Shown here in pieces: positions 26,321 to 34,757 of a DNA stretch of 64,000 nt. The position numbers and the translations under genes were made by a program. Numbering within the stretch: the stretch's first letter is position 1; every line of letters starts with the position of its first letter. Location: NCBI GenBank assembly GCA_038235275.1, contig JBBSUC010000030.1:1-64000 (forward strand), read 5' to 3'. The stretch comes from Persicitalea sp038235275. Lineage in GTDB: Bacteria > Bacteroidota > Bacteroidia > Cytophagales > Spirosomataceae. Below the pieces are notes generated by a model. That model was not told the DNA's origin. It saw nothing but the letters and a program-made list of their open reading frames with translations, and made no database searches.

Positions 26321-27166
26321 ATGAAAATGATTACTACCCCCTCCAACTCCTGGATCAAAGCGCTCCAAATACTTAACATTCTCGGCTTTCTCTTGATGAT
26401 TCTTCTGAATTTTCTCGCCAACTTTTTACCGCTCAATGGCTTAAATACGGGCGAATTATCGGATAAATATCCTAATCTTTTTGTTCCCGCCGGATTGACT
26501 TTCAGCATCTGGGGTGTAATCTATCTGCTGCTGCTGGTATTCACCATCTACCAGGCCAGCACTTTATTCAGCAATAAAGCCAGTCGGGTAAACACAATCG
26601 TTTCGCAAGTTGGGATTTGGTACTTCGTATCATCCGTAGCGAACGCGCTCTGGATTGTGGTGTGGCACTACGAATTCCTCCCCGTTTCGGTGGTGGTAAT
26701 GTTATTTATCCTGCTTTCGTTGTTGCTCACCAATTTTGGGATTGTCAACATTAACGACGTTATGACACGTAAAGAAAAATTCCTCACCAAAGCACCTTTT
26801 GGCGTGTATCTGGGCTGGATTTGTGTGGCCACCATCGCCAACGTAACGGCCTGGCTGACGGGCGTCCGCTGGACGGGAAGCGGGCTGGAACAAGACAGTT
26901 GGGCAGTGATTATGATCGTAGTGGGCGCACTCATCGTGCTGTTCGCGGCCCTCCGTCTTCGTAATGGCTACCTGGCCCTTGCCGTAGTGTGGGGCTTTGC
27001 CGGCATTATCATTAAGCGGCAGAATTCTGAACCTGTCTACCAGTCCGTAGCTTTCATCGCGGGTGCGGCGGCGGTGGTCTTGTTTATCATTGCTCTCGTG
27101 CTGATTATCAAGCACAACAAGACGGATAATCATGCAAGAGTCAAAGCTTCTTCACTTTACGAATAA
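26321..27166 (+). CDS. TspO/MBR-like tryptophan-rich membrane protein
   Basis: A 281-residue integral membrane protein with seven or eight predicted helices. The pattern PLNGLNTGELSDKYPNLFVPAG followed by FSIWGVIYLLL, and tryptophan-rich helices (SSVANALWIVVWHYEFLP, ATIANVTAWLTG), match the larger TspO-like proteins annotated as tryptophan-rich sensory proteins. Ligands such as porphyrins are known for short TspO; I cannot transfer that here. The first ATG (MKM) is used; a second ATG is two codons on. The last 20 residues are hydrophilic. Confidence 0.78.
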   Translation: MKMITTPSNSWIKALQILNILGFLLMILLNFLANFLPLNGLNTGELSDKYPNLFVPAGLTFSIWGVIYLLLLVFTIYQASTLFSNKASRVNTIVSQVGIWYFVSSVANALWIVVWHYEFLPVSVVVMLFILLSLLLTNFGIVNINDVMTRKEKFLTKAPFGVYLGWICVATIANVTAWLTGVRWTGSGLEQDSWAVIMIVVGALIVLFAALRLRNGYLALAVVWGFAGIIIKRQNSEPVYQSVAFIAGAAAVVLFIIALVLIIKHNKTDNHARVKASSLYE

Positions 27167-27229
27167 TTGACCCAATCGCAGCCTAGTTAATCCTCTCAGT
27201 CAACGGCACTGTTCACCTGCTGTTGTCCA

Positions 27230-29509
27230 TTAAAAAACCGGGCAATCCGTCCCCGAGCGCTTGCGTCCGCCCTTCATCCTAACTTTCTGCGATGTGTAAC
27301 GGGGCTGCTTTTTTTTGTCTTTGGGTTCTTTTTTTTGGGAATAGGGCAGCAATTTAAAATCAAACTCCGGAATAAAGTAATCCTCGGCGTACTCAGCCAC
27401 GGGAAGTGGCAGGTAGTGTCGACCCGGAAAATGCAGGGTATCATACTCGTAGTCATACAAGTAGATTGTCACGAAGCCATCGCGACTGTATTTGATGCCG
27501 ATGTCGGAAAACGATCCGTCAGTTTGGTCGTTGGAAGCGACAGCTCGGGCCAGCGTTTGGGCGAACTCATTCTGTTTGCCCTTCATCAAGAGATTCATGT
27601 TGAACTGAAATACGTGGTGGGCCGAATCGATTTGCAGGGCGGTTTCCAGGTAATATTTGGCGTCTTTTTCGTTTTCCAGTCCCGCGTAAAGGACGGCTGT
27701 ATTGTTCAGGGCACTCTTGTCCTGATGAATACGGTAGCTAATTTTGGCTTCTTCGTACTGTTCCCAATAGCGATAGACATTCCCCTGATTGACATTGTAG
27801 AATTTCCGGGCGGGGGCCGCTTCCACCGCCGATTTGAAGTCGTCGAACGCCAGTTGGTATTGATTATTAGCCGCTTCGGGCTGACGAAGCTGATCGTAGC
27901 GGTTGCCGTGGTAGGCATTCACAATACCCCGGTTATTGAGCAGGTAAGGAATATCGGGATTAGCCTTGACCAGGCTGTCGAAAAGCACCTTGGATTGATC
28001 CAGCTTGTCATTTTCCAGCAGGACGATGCCCCAGCCGTTTTGGGCTTTGATGTTTTCCGGGTTTAGGCCAACGGCTTTTCTGAAAATATCGTAGGCTTTT
28101 TTGTGCATATCGAAGTGCAGCAGCATATTGCCGTAATTGCCCCACATTTTGCTGTCTTTTTTTTCGTAACCCAGGGCTTTACTTAAATAACGCCCCGCCT
28201 CCGAATAGTTTTTCTGATCGACGTAGATGCCGCTCAGTCCGGCCAGGGCTTCGTAACGCACGCCGTCCAGTCGCAGGGCAGACTCGAAATCGGCCATAGC
28301 GGCCCCGGCTTTCCCCGTGTAATATTTGGCGAAGCCCCGGCAAACGAAAATATCCGCCAAAGCCCGGTCCGCCGGATCGAAAAGCTGATCGGCGGCTTCC
28401 ATATCTTCGAGTGCTTCGGCGTAATTGCCCAAACCGTACTGCGTGATTCCCCGGCCCAGTTTGGCCGACAGATACGTGCTGTCGTTCGATAAAATTCGGT
28501 TGTAGAGCGTTTGGGCGGCCTGATACTCGTGCTTGGTTACGAGGACGTTGGCTTGTCCGCAGAGGGCCACCGGACTGTCGCGAATCATCGTAGCAGCCAG
28601 CCGATAGTATTTTTGGGCGTTATCCATTTGGTTCAAGCCATAATAGGCGTGGCCCAAACCCAGGAACGCATCTTTTCGGAAGGTGCGATCTCCCTCTTCC
28701 AAGTATTCCTGAAAAATGAAGTTGGCTTCCTGGTAACGCTGCAAGTCCACCAGGGCGTTGGCGTAGCGAATTTGGGCCTTGGGATGTCTTTTCGCCATTT
28801 TCTCGAAATCAGAAACGGCCCGTTTGGGCTGATCCAGTTTCATGAGCGCATCGCCCCGCAGCAGGCGATAGGCCATTTCGTCGCTCTGGCGGATGGCGGT
28901 GCTGGTTTCGGCCACGGATTCCTCCAACTGGCCGTTCAGTTTGTAGAGCAAGCCGAGGTTGTAGTTCCATTTCCCCTGCGTATTGCCGTGGGCGGTCGTT
29001 TGTCCGTAGGCCAGCGCGTCCTTAATCCGGCCCTGCTTACAATACACGACCAGGGTATTAAGGGAAGCCGATTTACTCGACTCAGCATTTTGCAGGAGCG
29101 GAATGGCCTCGTCGTAGTTCCCGTTCAAGAGATGGAGCAGCCCTACCGAATAGCTCGTTTGATCGTCGAGCGAGTCAATGGAGTTGAGTAAGCGGAGCGC
29201 CTTGCCATAGTTACCCGCGAGGGTGTTGAGCATCGCTTCGTTGTTGAACTTCTGAACGGAATCTACCGGGTTGAAGTGGGCCTTATGGTAAGCCTGGTAG
29301 GACTTTTGGAGGGCGATGAGTTCGCGGCGGTAGTCGGTCGAGTGAAGGAGTTTCGGGTTATTTTCGGCAAAGGATTGGTTAAAATCCTTCAACAGTTTTT
29401 CAAATAAACCCTGCGCTTCGCGAAAATCCTGGGCTTGCGCCGACTGATCCACGACCAGCAGCAGCATCCCCAAAACCCAACGAACCCACTGCGCCCTTAG
29501 CATCACCAT
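27230..29509 (-). CDS. Large TPR-repeat protein, secreted
   Basis: A 759-residue protein with a signal peptide (about residues 1-27, ending AQAQ) and at least a dozen tetratricopeptide repeats spread over residues 80-640 (for example LGHAYYGLNQMDNAQKYYRLA, GYEKKDSKMWGNYGNMLLHF). A non-repeat C-terminus with tyrosine-rich strands follows (VTIYLYDYEYDTLHFPGR). It is probably periplasmic or outer-membrane associated, and no partner is identifiable. Two in-frame ATGs occur two codons apart; the first is taken. It converges on the TspO-like gene, with 63 bases between the stops. Confidence 0.85.
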   Translation of the reverse strand: MVMLRAQWVRWVLGMLLLVVDQSAQAQDFREAQGLFEKLLKDFNQSFAENNPKLLHSTDYRRELIALQKSYQAYHKAHFNPVDSVQKFNNEAMLNTLAGNYGKALRLLNSIDSLDDQTSYSVGLLHLLNGNYDEAIPLLQNAESSKSASLNTLVVYCKQGRIKDALAYGQTTAHGNTQGKWNYNLGLLYKLNGQLEESVAETSTAIRQSDEMAYRLLRGDALMKLDQPKRAVSDFEKMAKRHPKAQIRYANALVDLQRYQEANFIFQEYLEEGDRTFRKDAFLGLGHAYYGLNQMDNAQKYYRLAATMIRDSPVALCGQANVLVTKHEYQAAQTLYNRILSNDSTYLSAKLGRGITQYGLGNYAEALEDMEAADQLFDPADRALADIFVCRGFAKYYTGKAGAAMADFESALRLDGVRYEALAGLSGIYVDQKNYSEAGRYLSKALGYEKKDSKMWGNYGNMLLHFDMHKKAYDIFRKAVGLNPENIKAQNGWGIVLLENDKLDQSKVLFDSLVKANPDIPYLLNNRGIVNAYHGNRYDQLRQPEAANNQYQLAFDDFKSAVEAAPARKFYNVNQGNVYRYWEQYEEAKISYRIHQDKSALNNTAVLYAGLENEKDAKYYLETALQIDSAHHVFQFNMNLLMKGKQNEFAQTLARAVASNDQTDGSFSDIGIKYSRDGFVTIYLYDYEYDTLHFPGRHYLPLPVAEYAEDYFIPEFDFKLLPYSQKKEPKDKKKQPRYTSQKVRMKGGRKRSGTDCPVF

Positions 29510-29627
29510 TTCAATTTTTTGGGGACAAAAACTGCGTCAAGCTAAGGGAAACCCGACACTTCTCCAACGGCGATCCCGGTTTTGGATTGCCTGACCTTTA
29601 CTAATCGGTCTTTTTTCTGATTCAGGG

Positions 29628-31955
29628 CTATTCCGCCACAAAATTCTGCAACGCAAATTGAACCTCTCCCATCACGCTCTTCTTGATTCCCCCCACCTCA
29701 ACCTCCACGGGTTCGGAGGAAGGATTGTCGATCGACACGGCATCCTCACTCACCACGACCCGCATCGTGGCACCCTGGAACCTCAACCGGAAGGTGTAAG
29801 ATTCCCATTTTTCGGGAACATAGGGATTCAGCACCAGCACCCCGTCACGAACCCGCTGTCCGGCGAATCCCTTCACAACGCTCATCCAGGTACCCGCCAT
29901 CGAGGTAATGTGCAGGCCGTCTTCGGTATCGTTATTATAGTCGTCCAGATCGAGACGGGCCGTGCGGACGTACATTTCGTAGGCTTTTTCGGTCTTGCCC
30001 AGGCCAGAGGCCAGAATCGAGTGCACACAGGGTGAAAGCGACGATTCGTGAACGGTCATGGGTTCGTAAAAATCGAAATTCCGGCGGATAACTGCTTCGT
30101 CGAAATGATCCTCGAAGAAATATAACCCCTGCAACACGTCAGCCTGTTTAATAAAGCACGAGCGCAAAATACGGTCCCAGGACCAGTTCTGGTTGATGGG
30201 CCGCTGGTCGGCTATTTGCTCGACAGTTTTTAAATCTTTATCCAAAAAGCCATCCTGCTGCAAGAATACCTGCCGATCGGGGTCGTAGGGGAAATGCATC
30301 TTTTCGATAATTTCCTGCCAGTCACCCGGCTCAGTATTTTTGTCAAAATTTATCTTGGCAAAAATCTCCGCCGCCTTATTCTGACTTTCTGCGTACGCAA
30401 TGGCTTCCAACGCATATTTCAAGCACCAAACCGCGATGTAGTTAGTGTACCAGTTGTTGTTGACGTTGTTCTCGTACTCGTTCGGCCCGGTCACGCCCAG
30501 CATCACAAATTTCTCCCTGTGCGCCGACCAATTGATGCGCTGTTTCCAGAAACGCGCAATTGCAATCAGAACCTCCAGACCGTACTCGGTTAGATAACTC
30601 CGATCACCCGTGTAGTTGATGTAGTCGTAAATGGCGTAGGCAATGGCGCCGTTGCGGTGGATTTCCTCGAAGGTAATTTCCCACTCGTTGTGGCTTTCCT
30701 CCCCGTTCATGGTCACCATCGGATAAAGTGCGGCCCCATCCCTGAAGCCTAGTTTTTCGGCATTCTCAATGGCCTTCCCTAATTGCTTGTAGCGGTATAT
30801 CAACAAGTTACGTGCTACCTGCTTTCCCGAAGTTGACAAATAAAACGGTAGGCAATACGCTTCGGTATCCCAGTAGGTTACGCCGCCGTATTTCTCGCCC
30901 GTAAATCCTTTGGGACCAATGTTCAGCGATTCGTCCTCCCCGGTATAGGTTTGTTGCAATTGAAAAATATTGAAACGAATCCCCTGCTGTGCCGACAGGT
31001 CGCCGACAATTTCGATGTCGTTCCGCTCCCATTTCTCCGCCCAGGCCGCTTCGTGTTCAGCCAGGAGTTGTTCGTAGCCTTTCCCGGAAATCCGGTCGAG
31101 ATAGGCTTTCGCCTTTTCTGTCAACTCCTCTCGCTGGTAATTCATGGAGGATAAATTGACCGCGTATTTGTAGAGCGTCACTTCATCGCCTTCGCTCATT
31201 TTGACTACCACCTTCCCCGCGACGTACTTCTCATTCTTGACCGGATGCGATTGAAAATCGAGCTTCCGGCCGTTCTGGGTCAAGTCAAAGCGCATTCCCG
31301 TCGTGACCTCGAACTGCTCCACGCCGTAAGGATTAGGCTTGGTTTCCAGCGTTAAAATGCCCTCGGCGAAAGAAGTTTCTTTGCTGATTTCCTGCCAAAA
31401 AGTCTCGTCGTAGTTGGCATCGCGGTTGCGAATTGTGCCGTCCAGATAAGGCGTCAGCGTGATGGAACCATCAAAATTCAGGGCTTTGACCGAATACCTG
31501 ATTGCCCCGGATTCGTCATCGACCATGTTGCAAAAGCGTTCGCTTTCAATGGACAGCCGCTTGCCGTTCGGAGTAACGACAGTGCAGTTTCTCGACAATA
31601 CTCCCCGCTTCATGTCCAACTCGCGGCGGAATTCTTCAATCTGGCAGGTATGCAGATCCAGCGTTTCCCCGTCGATCTCGACGTCGATGCCGATCCAGTT
31701 GCAGGCGTTGATGACCTTGGCGAAATACTCCGGGTAGCCATTTTTCCACCAGCCCACGCGGGTTTTATCGGGAAAATACACGCCCGCCACGTAATTACCG
31801 AGCAGCGATTTGCCCGAATACTTTTCCTCAAAATTCCCGCGCTGCCCCATGCGCCCGTTGCCCAGGCTCATCAGGCTCTCAGTAATTTCGTTTTCCTCGG
31901 CATGAAAGCCTTCTTCAATCACCGACCAGGGAGAGGGGGTAATGTATTGTTTCAT
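29628..31955 (-). CDS. Glycoside hydrolase family 65 maltose phosphorylase
   Basis: It is predicted to split maltose with phosphate into beta-glucose 1-phosphate and glucose in the cytoplasm. The protein has 775 residues and no signal peptide. The GH65 layout is an N-terminal beta-sandwich (LMSLGNGRMGQRGNFEEKYSG), an (alpha/alpha)6 barrel and a C-terminal jelly roll. The general acid is Glu493 in GVTGPNEYENN, and YWDTEAYCLPFY and GEESHNEWEITFEEIHRN also fit maltose phosphorylase. Trehalose or kojibiose phosphorylase are related alternatives. The neighbouring beta-phosphoglucomutase takes exactly its product, which supports the call. It is the last gene of a three-gene minus-strand operon. Confidence 0.9.
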   Translation of the reverse strand: MKQYITPSPWSVIEEGFHAEENEITESLMSLGNGRMGQRGNFEEKYSGKSLLGNYVAGVYFPDKTRVGWWKNGYPEYFAKVINACNWIGIDVEIDGETLDLHTCQIEEFRRELDMKRGVLSRNCTVVTPNGKRLSIESERFCNMVDDESGAIRYSVKALNFDGSITLTPYLDGTIRNRDANYDETFWQEISKETSFAEGILTLETKPNPYGVEQFEVTTGMRFDLTQNGRKLDFQSHPVKNEKYVAGKVVVKMSEGDEVTLYKYAVNLSSMNYQREELTEKAKAYLDRISGKGYEQLLAEHEAAWAEKWERNDIEIVGDLSAQQGIRFNIFQLQQTYTGEDESLNIGPKGFTGEKYGGVTYWDTEAYCLPFYLSTSGKQVARNLLIYRYKQLGKAIENAEKLGFRDGAALYPMVTMNGEESHNEWEITFEEIHRNGAIAYAIYDYINYTGDRSYLTEYGLEVLIAIARFWKQRINWSAHREKFVMLGVTGPNEYENNVNNNWYTNYIAVWCLKYALEAIAYAESQNKAAEIFAKINFDKNTEPGDWQEIIEKMHFPYDPDRQVFLQQDGFLDKDLKTVEQIADQRPINQNWSWDRILRSCFIKQADVLQGLYFFEDHFDEAVIRRNFDFYEPMTVHESSLSPCVHSILASGLGKTEKAYEMYVRTARLDLDDYNNDTEDGLHITSMAGTWMSVVKGFAGQRVRDGVLVLNPYVPEKWESYTFRLRFQGATMRVVVSEDAVSIDNPSSEPVEVEVGGIKKSVMGEVQFALQNFVAE

Positions 31956-31965
31956 TTATAGACAA

Positions 31966-32032
31966 TTTGGAATTAGTGAATGTCGGAATAATGGCGACCC
32001 TGTAATTCCGACATTCACTAATTCACTAATTA
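31966..32032. repeat. Paired inverted octamer arrays (20-bp perfect arms)
   Basis: Arms at 31970-31989 and 32005-32024 are perfect reverse complements over 20 bases with a 15-base loop. Each arm is itself an octamer array: nnnnGAAT three times on the left (TTTGGAAT, TAGTGAAT, GTCGGAAT), and ATTCCGAC then ATTCACTA twice on the right. The last unit runs into the pgmB stop codon. It lies inside an operon, between pgmB and the phosphorylase gene. Confidence 0.85.
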
Positions 32033-32689
32033 AAAAAGGTGCTTCACCGTACTTACGTCTATGTCCTGAAAGCCGGGGATGACCATGTCGGCACCGGCGG
32101 CTTTGAGTTCGGCGGAGCCGCCGACACCGACGGCTTTCATACCGCCCGCTTTAGCGGCCTGGATACCCGCCACGGCGTCTTCAAATACGAGCGAGTTGGC
32201 TGGTTTTGTTTTCAAATCTTCCGCGCCGAGCAGAAAAGTCTGGGGATCGGGCTTGCCTTTGGTGATACGGTTGCCATCGATGATGGTGGCGAAATAATGC
32301 GTCAGGCCGATGTATTCCAAAATCAGGCGGGCATTCTTACTGGCTGATCCCAGCCCTATTTTTATGTTTTCCTGAATCAATGAATCCAAAAAAACCTGCA
32401 CGCCCGGCAGCACATCTTCGGGTGTCATCTCCTGGCAAAGTTCGAGGTAGCGCTCGTTCTTTTTGGCAGCTAGTTTTGCTTTGGTTTCATCATCCAGTTC
32501 GACGTTACCGATTTTGAGGATTATATCCAGCGACTGCATTCGGCTGATGCCTTTCAATTGCTCGTTCTGCTTCTCAGTCAGGTCAAATCCCAGGCCGTTG
32601 GCCAGCTCACGCCAGGCGAGGTAATGAAATCGGGCGGTATCGACGATCACGCCGTCGAGGTCGAATAGGCAGGCTTTTAGGTCGGACAT
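32030..32689 (-). CDS. pgmB: Beta-phosphoglucomutase
   Basis: It converts beta-glucose 1-phosphate to glucose 6-phosphate. This 219-residue HAD protein has the nucleophile Asp10 and acid/base Asp12 in CLFDLDGVIVD. The cap-domain features are RMQSLDIILKIG, then GLGSASKNARLIL, GKPDPQTFL and VFEDAVAGIQAAKAGGM. It lies four bases after the SusA-like amylase gene and before the maltose phosphorylase gene; the three form a maltose degradation operon. Confidence 0.96.
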   Translation of the reverse strand: MSDLKACLFDLDGVIVDTARFHYLAWRELANGLGFDLTEKQNEQLKGISRMQSLDIILKIGNVELDDETKAKLAAKKNERYLELCQEMTPEDVLPGVQVFLDSLIQENIKIGLGSASKNARLILEYIGLTHYFATIIDGNRITKGKPDPQTFLLGAEDLKTKPANSLVFEDAVAGIQAAKAGGMKAVGVGGSAELKAAGADMVIPGFQDIDVSTVKHLF

Positions 32690-32693
32690 TTTT

Positions 32694-34613
32694 TTAGTTC
32701 AATTCCAGCACGTACGCAGTTCGGGCGGCTAGTTTTAGGGGTTGATTCAGGAGATGGGACTTGCCAGTCAAGACGTCTTTTGCTTGCGCAAAGGTACCAA
32801 GCCTTTCCTGAAAACGTCCGGTTTCGAGCGAAAAAGGCTGATCGTTGGAATTCATCACAATCATGACCGTCTTTTGGTCGTCGTAGCGAAAATAGACGTA
32901 CACGCCGTTTTCTGGCACGAACTGCATGAGTTTGCCGCTGTGCAGGGCGGGAGTAGCTTTGCGGTAGTTGGCTAGTTTTTTCACAAAATCGAATGCCTCG
33001 TTTTCGGCATCGGAACGTCCTTTGGCCAAAAACTTGTTTTCCTGATCCCCCGCAAATCCACCCGGAAAATCCCTGCGTACTTCGGCATCGGAGGGGTTTT
33101 TAAAATTTTTCATCAAAATCTCGGTGCCGTAATATAGCTGAGGAATGCCGCGCGTGGTCAGCAGCCAAATCAGACCCATCCGGTAGTTATCCATCTTTTC
33201 GCCGACGACCGACAGGAAGCGGTCGGTGTCGTGGTTGTCCAGGAAGACGACGTTCTTCATTGGGTCCTGGTAAAGGTAATCGAGTCCCAAAGTCTGATGG
33301 AGGCGGTTGACGCCGTCGTCCCAACCAAACTTCTGGTTGAGGGCGTCGTTGATGGCGGCATACAACTGAAAATCGCAGGCACCCGGCAGGTTGCTCTTGA
33401 AGGGAACGTCGATGTTATTTTTTTGAAAATACGCCTGATTGGGAACACTCTTCGTCCAGTTTTCGCCGAAGATATGGAGTTTGGGATACTCCGCCAGCAG
33501 GGCGGCGTTAACGCGGTTCATGTATGCCAGGTTGTTGTACATGTAGGTGTCCACGCGCCAGGCGTCGATGCCGAAGTACTCCACCGTCCAGAGGGCGTGT
33601 TGTAACAAGTAGTTGGCCACGTAGGGATTTTCCTGATTCCAATCGGGCAGGAAAGGCACGAACCAACCGTCCGAAGTGACTTTGCGGTCAAGTACCGAGC
33701 CGTGCGGGTCGGGAATGGGCTGCTCTTTGTAGGAAGTGTTGGTGTAAGTCGTCCATTGGTGCAGCCAGTTTTTGTCGGGCATATCCCGCAAAAGCCAGTG
33801 GTTGATGCCCGCGTGGTTATACACGGCGTCCTGTATGATTTTTAATCCGTTGGCGTGGGCGACCTCTACCAGTTTTTTGTAGGCGTCGTTGCCACCCAGC
33901 CGTTTGTCCACCTGATAATGGTCGGTGAAGCCGTAGCCGTGATAGGCGCTACGCATCTCGCCGCCTTCGTCGGTGAGTGGCTGGTCGTTCTCGATGACCG
34001 GGTTGAGCCAAAGAGCGGTCACGCCCAATTCCTTGAAGTAGTCTAAGTGGTCGATAATTCCCTGCAAATCGCCACCGTGGCGCAGGAAAGGATTGGAGCG
34101 GTCGGCTTTTGTGTCAGCCATGTCGGCAAACTTGTCGTTGGCCGGGTCACCGTTGGCAAAGCGGTCGGGCAGCAGCAGATAGATAAAATCAGCGGCGTCC
34201 ACGCCCTGCGCCTTCACCAAATCGGTGCGGGCGCGGAGTTCGTAGGGAATGGATTGGGTGAAAGTTTTGGAAGTAGTCCGGCGGCCTTTTTTTACTGCCG
34301 TTTCGCCGTTCAGCACGATATCAAAGGTTCCCGCCCGGCAGTTGGGCGAAACGATCAAATCGAGAATGAGGTAGTTGGAGTTCTCGACCTTGTTGACTTT
34401 TTCTAGTTTTAGGCCGGGATAGTCGACGGAGGCGTTGGCGGCAGCGACATTCTTGCCATGAACGATAATCTGTAAATTAGGGTCTTTCATACCCACCCAC
34501 CAGTTGAGCGGGACAAGGTGATCGATGGCAATCGGCTGAGCCAAAGAATTGAGGCTGAAACCAATCAGGCAAAAAAGAAGTGGAATGAGAGGTTTTGTAA
34601 AGAAGCTGGGCAT
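32694..34613 (-). CDS. GH13 neopullulanase / cyclomaltodextrinase, SusA-like
   Basis: It hydrolyses maltodextrins or cyclodextrins outside the cytoplasm. The protein is 639 residues with a signal peptide (residues 1-25, ending SLAQ) and an N-terminal cyclomaltodextrinase-type beta domain to about 120. The GH13 barrel has nucleophile Asp355 (AWRVDTYMY), acid/base Glu384 (IFGENW) and the third carboxylate in FLDNHDTDRF. A C-terminal beta domain ends at LELN. It is the first gene of the minus-strand operon, and its start faces the other amylase gene across a 144-base gap. Confidence 0.93.
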   Translation of the reverse strand: MPSFFTKPLIPLLFCLIGFSLNSLAQPIAIDHLVPLNWWVGMKDPNLQIIVHGKNVAAANASVDYPGLKLEKVNKVENSNYLILDLIVSPNCRAGTFDIVLNGETAVKKGRRTTSKTFTQSIPYELRARTDLVKAQGVDAADFIYLLLPDRFANGDPANDKFADMADTKADRSNPFLRHGGDLQGIIDHLDYFKELGVTALWLNPVIENDQPLTDEGGEMRSAYHGYGFTDHYQVDKRLGGNDAYKKLVEVAHANGLKIIQDAVYNHAGINHWLLRDMPDKNWLHQWTTYTNTSYKEQPIPDPHGSVLDRKVTSDGWFVPFLPDWNQENPYVANYLLQHALWTVEYFGIDAWRVDTYMYNNLAYMNRVNAALLAEYPKLHIFGENWTKSVPNQAYFQKNNIDVPFKSNLPGACDFQLYAAINDALNQKFGWDDGVNRLHQTLGLDYLYQDPMKNVVFLDNHDTDRFLSVVGEKMDNYRMGLIWLLTTRGIPQLYYGTEILMKNFKNPSDAEVRRDFPGGFAGDQENKFLAKGRSDAENEAFDFVKKLANYRKATPALHSGKLMQFVPENGVYVYFRYDDQKTVMIVMNSNDQPFSLETGRFQERLGTFAQAKDVLTGKSHLLNQPLKLAARTAYVLELN

Positions 34614-34730
34614 AAGGAATTATTGATGAAAGGCTAAATTAGCTTTTTTCGGAGATTCTTTCAGCGTTGGCTTCTTTTTTCAATTCGTAACCAGTTCAAT
34701 TCTTCATATTTTATTCTAAAAAATCTTCTT

Positions 34731-34738
34731 TACATTTG
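34731..34738 (+). promoter_or_regulatory. Candidate -7 element of the amylase-transporter-otsAB unit
   Basis: TACATTTG is an exact TAnnTTTG match, 19 bases before the ATG at 34758. No convincing -33 element was found. On the opposite strand I see no exact -7 match for the divergent operon in this gap. Confidence 0.45.
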
Positions 34739-34757
34739 AGCATCAAGCTCTTGCCAT

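Noticed and set aside
29590..29622. GACC / GGTC hairpin followed by T6 on the plus strand
   Set aside because: The stem has only four pairs, and the genes on both sides read on the minus strand, so no plus-strand transcript needs it.
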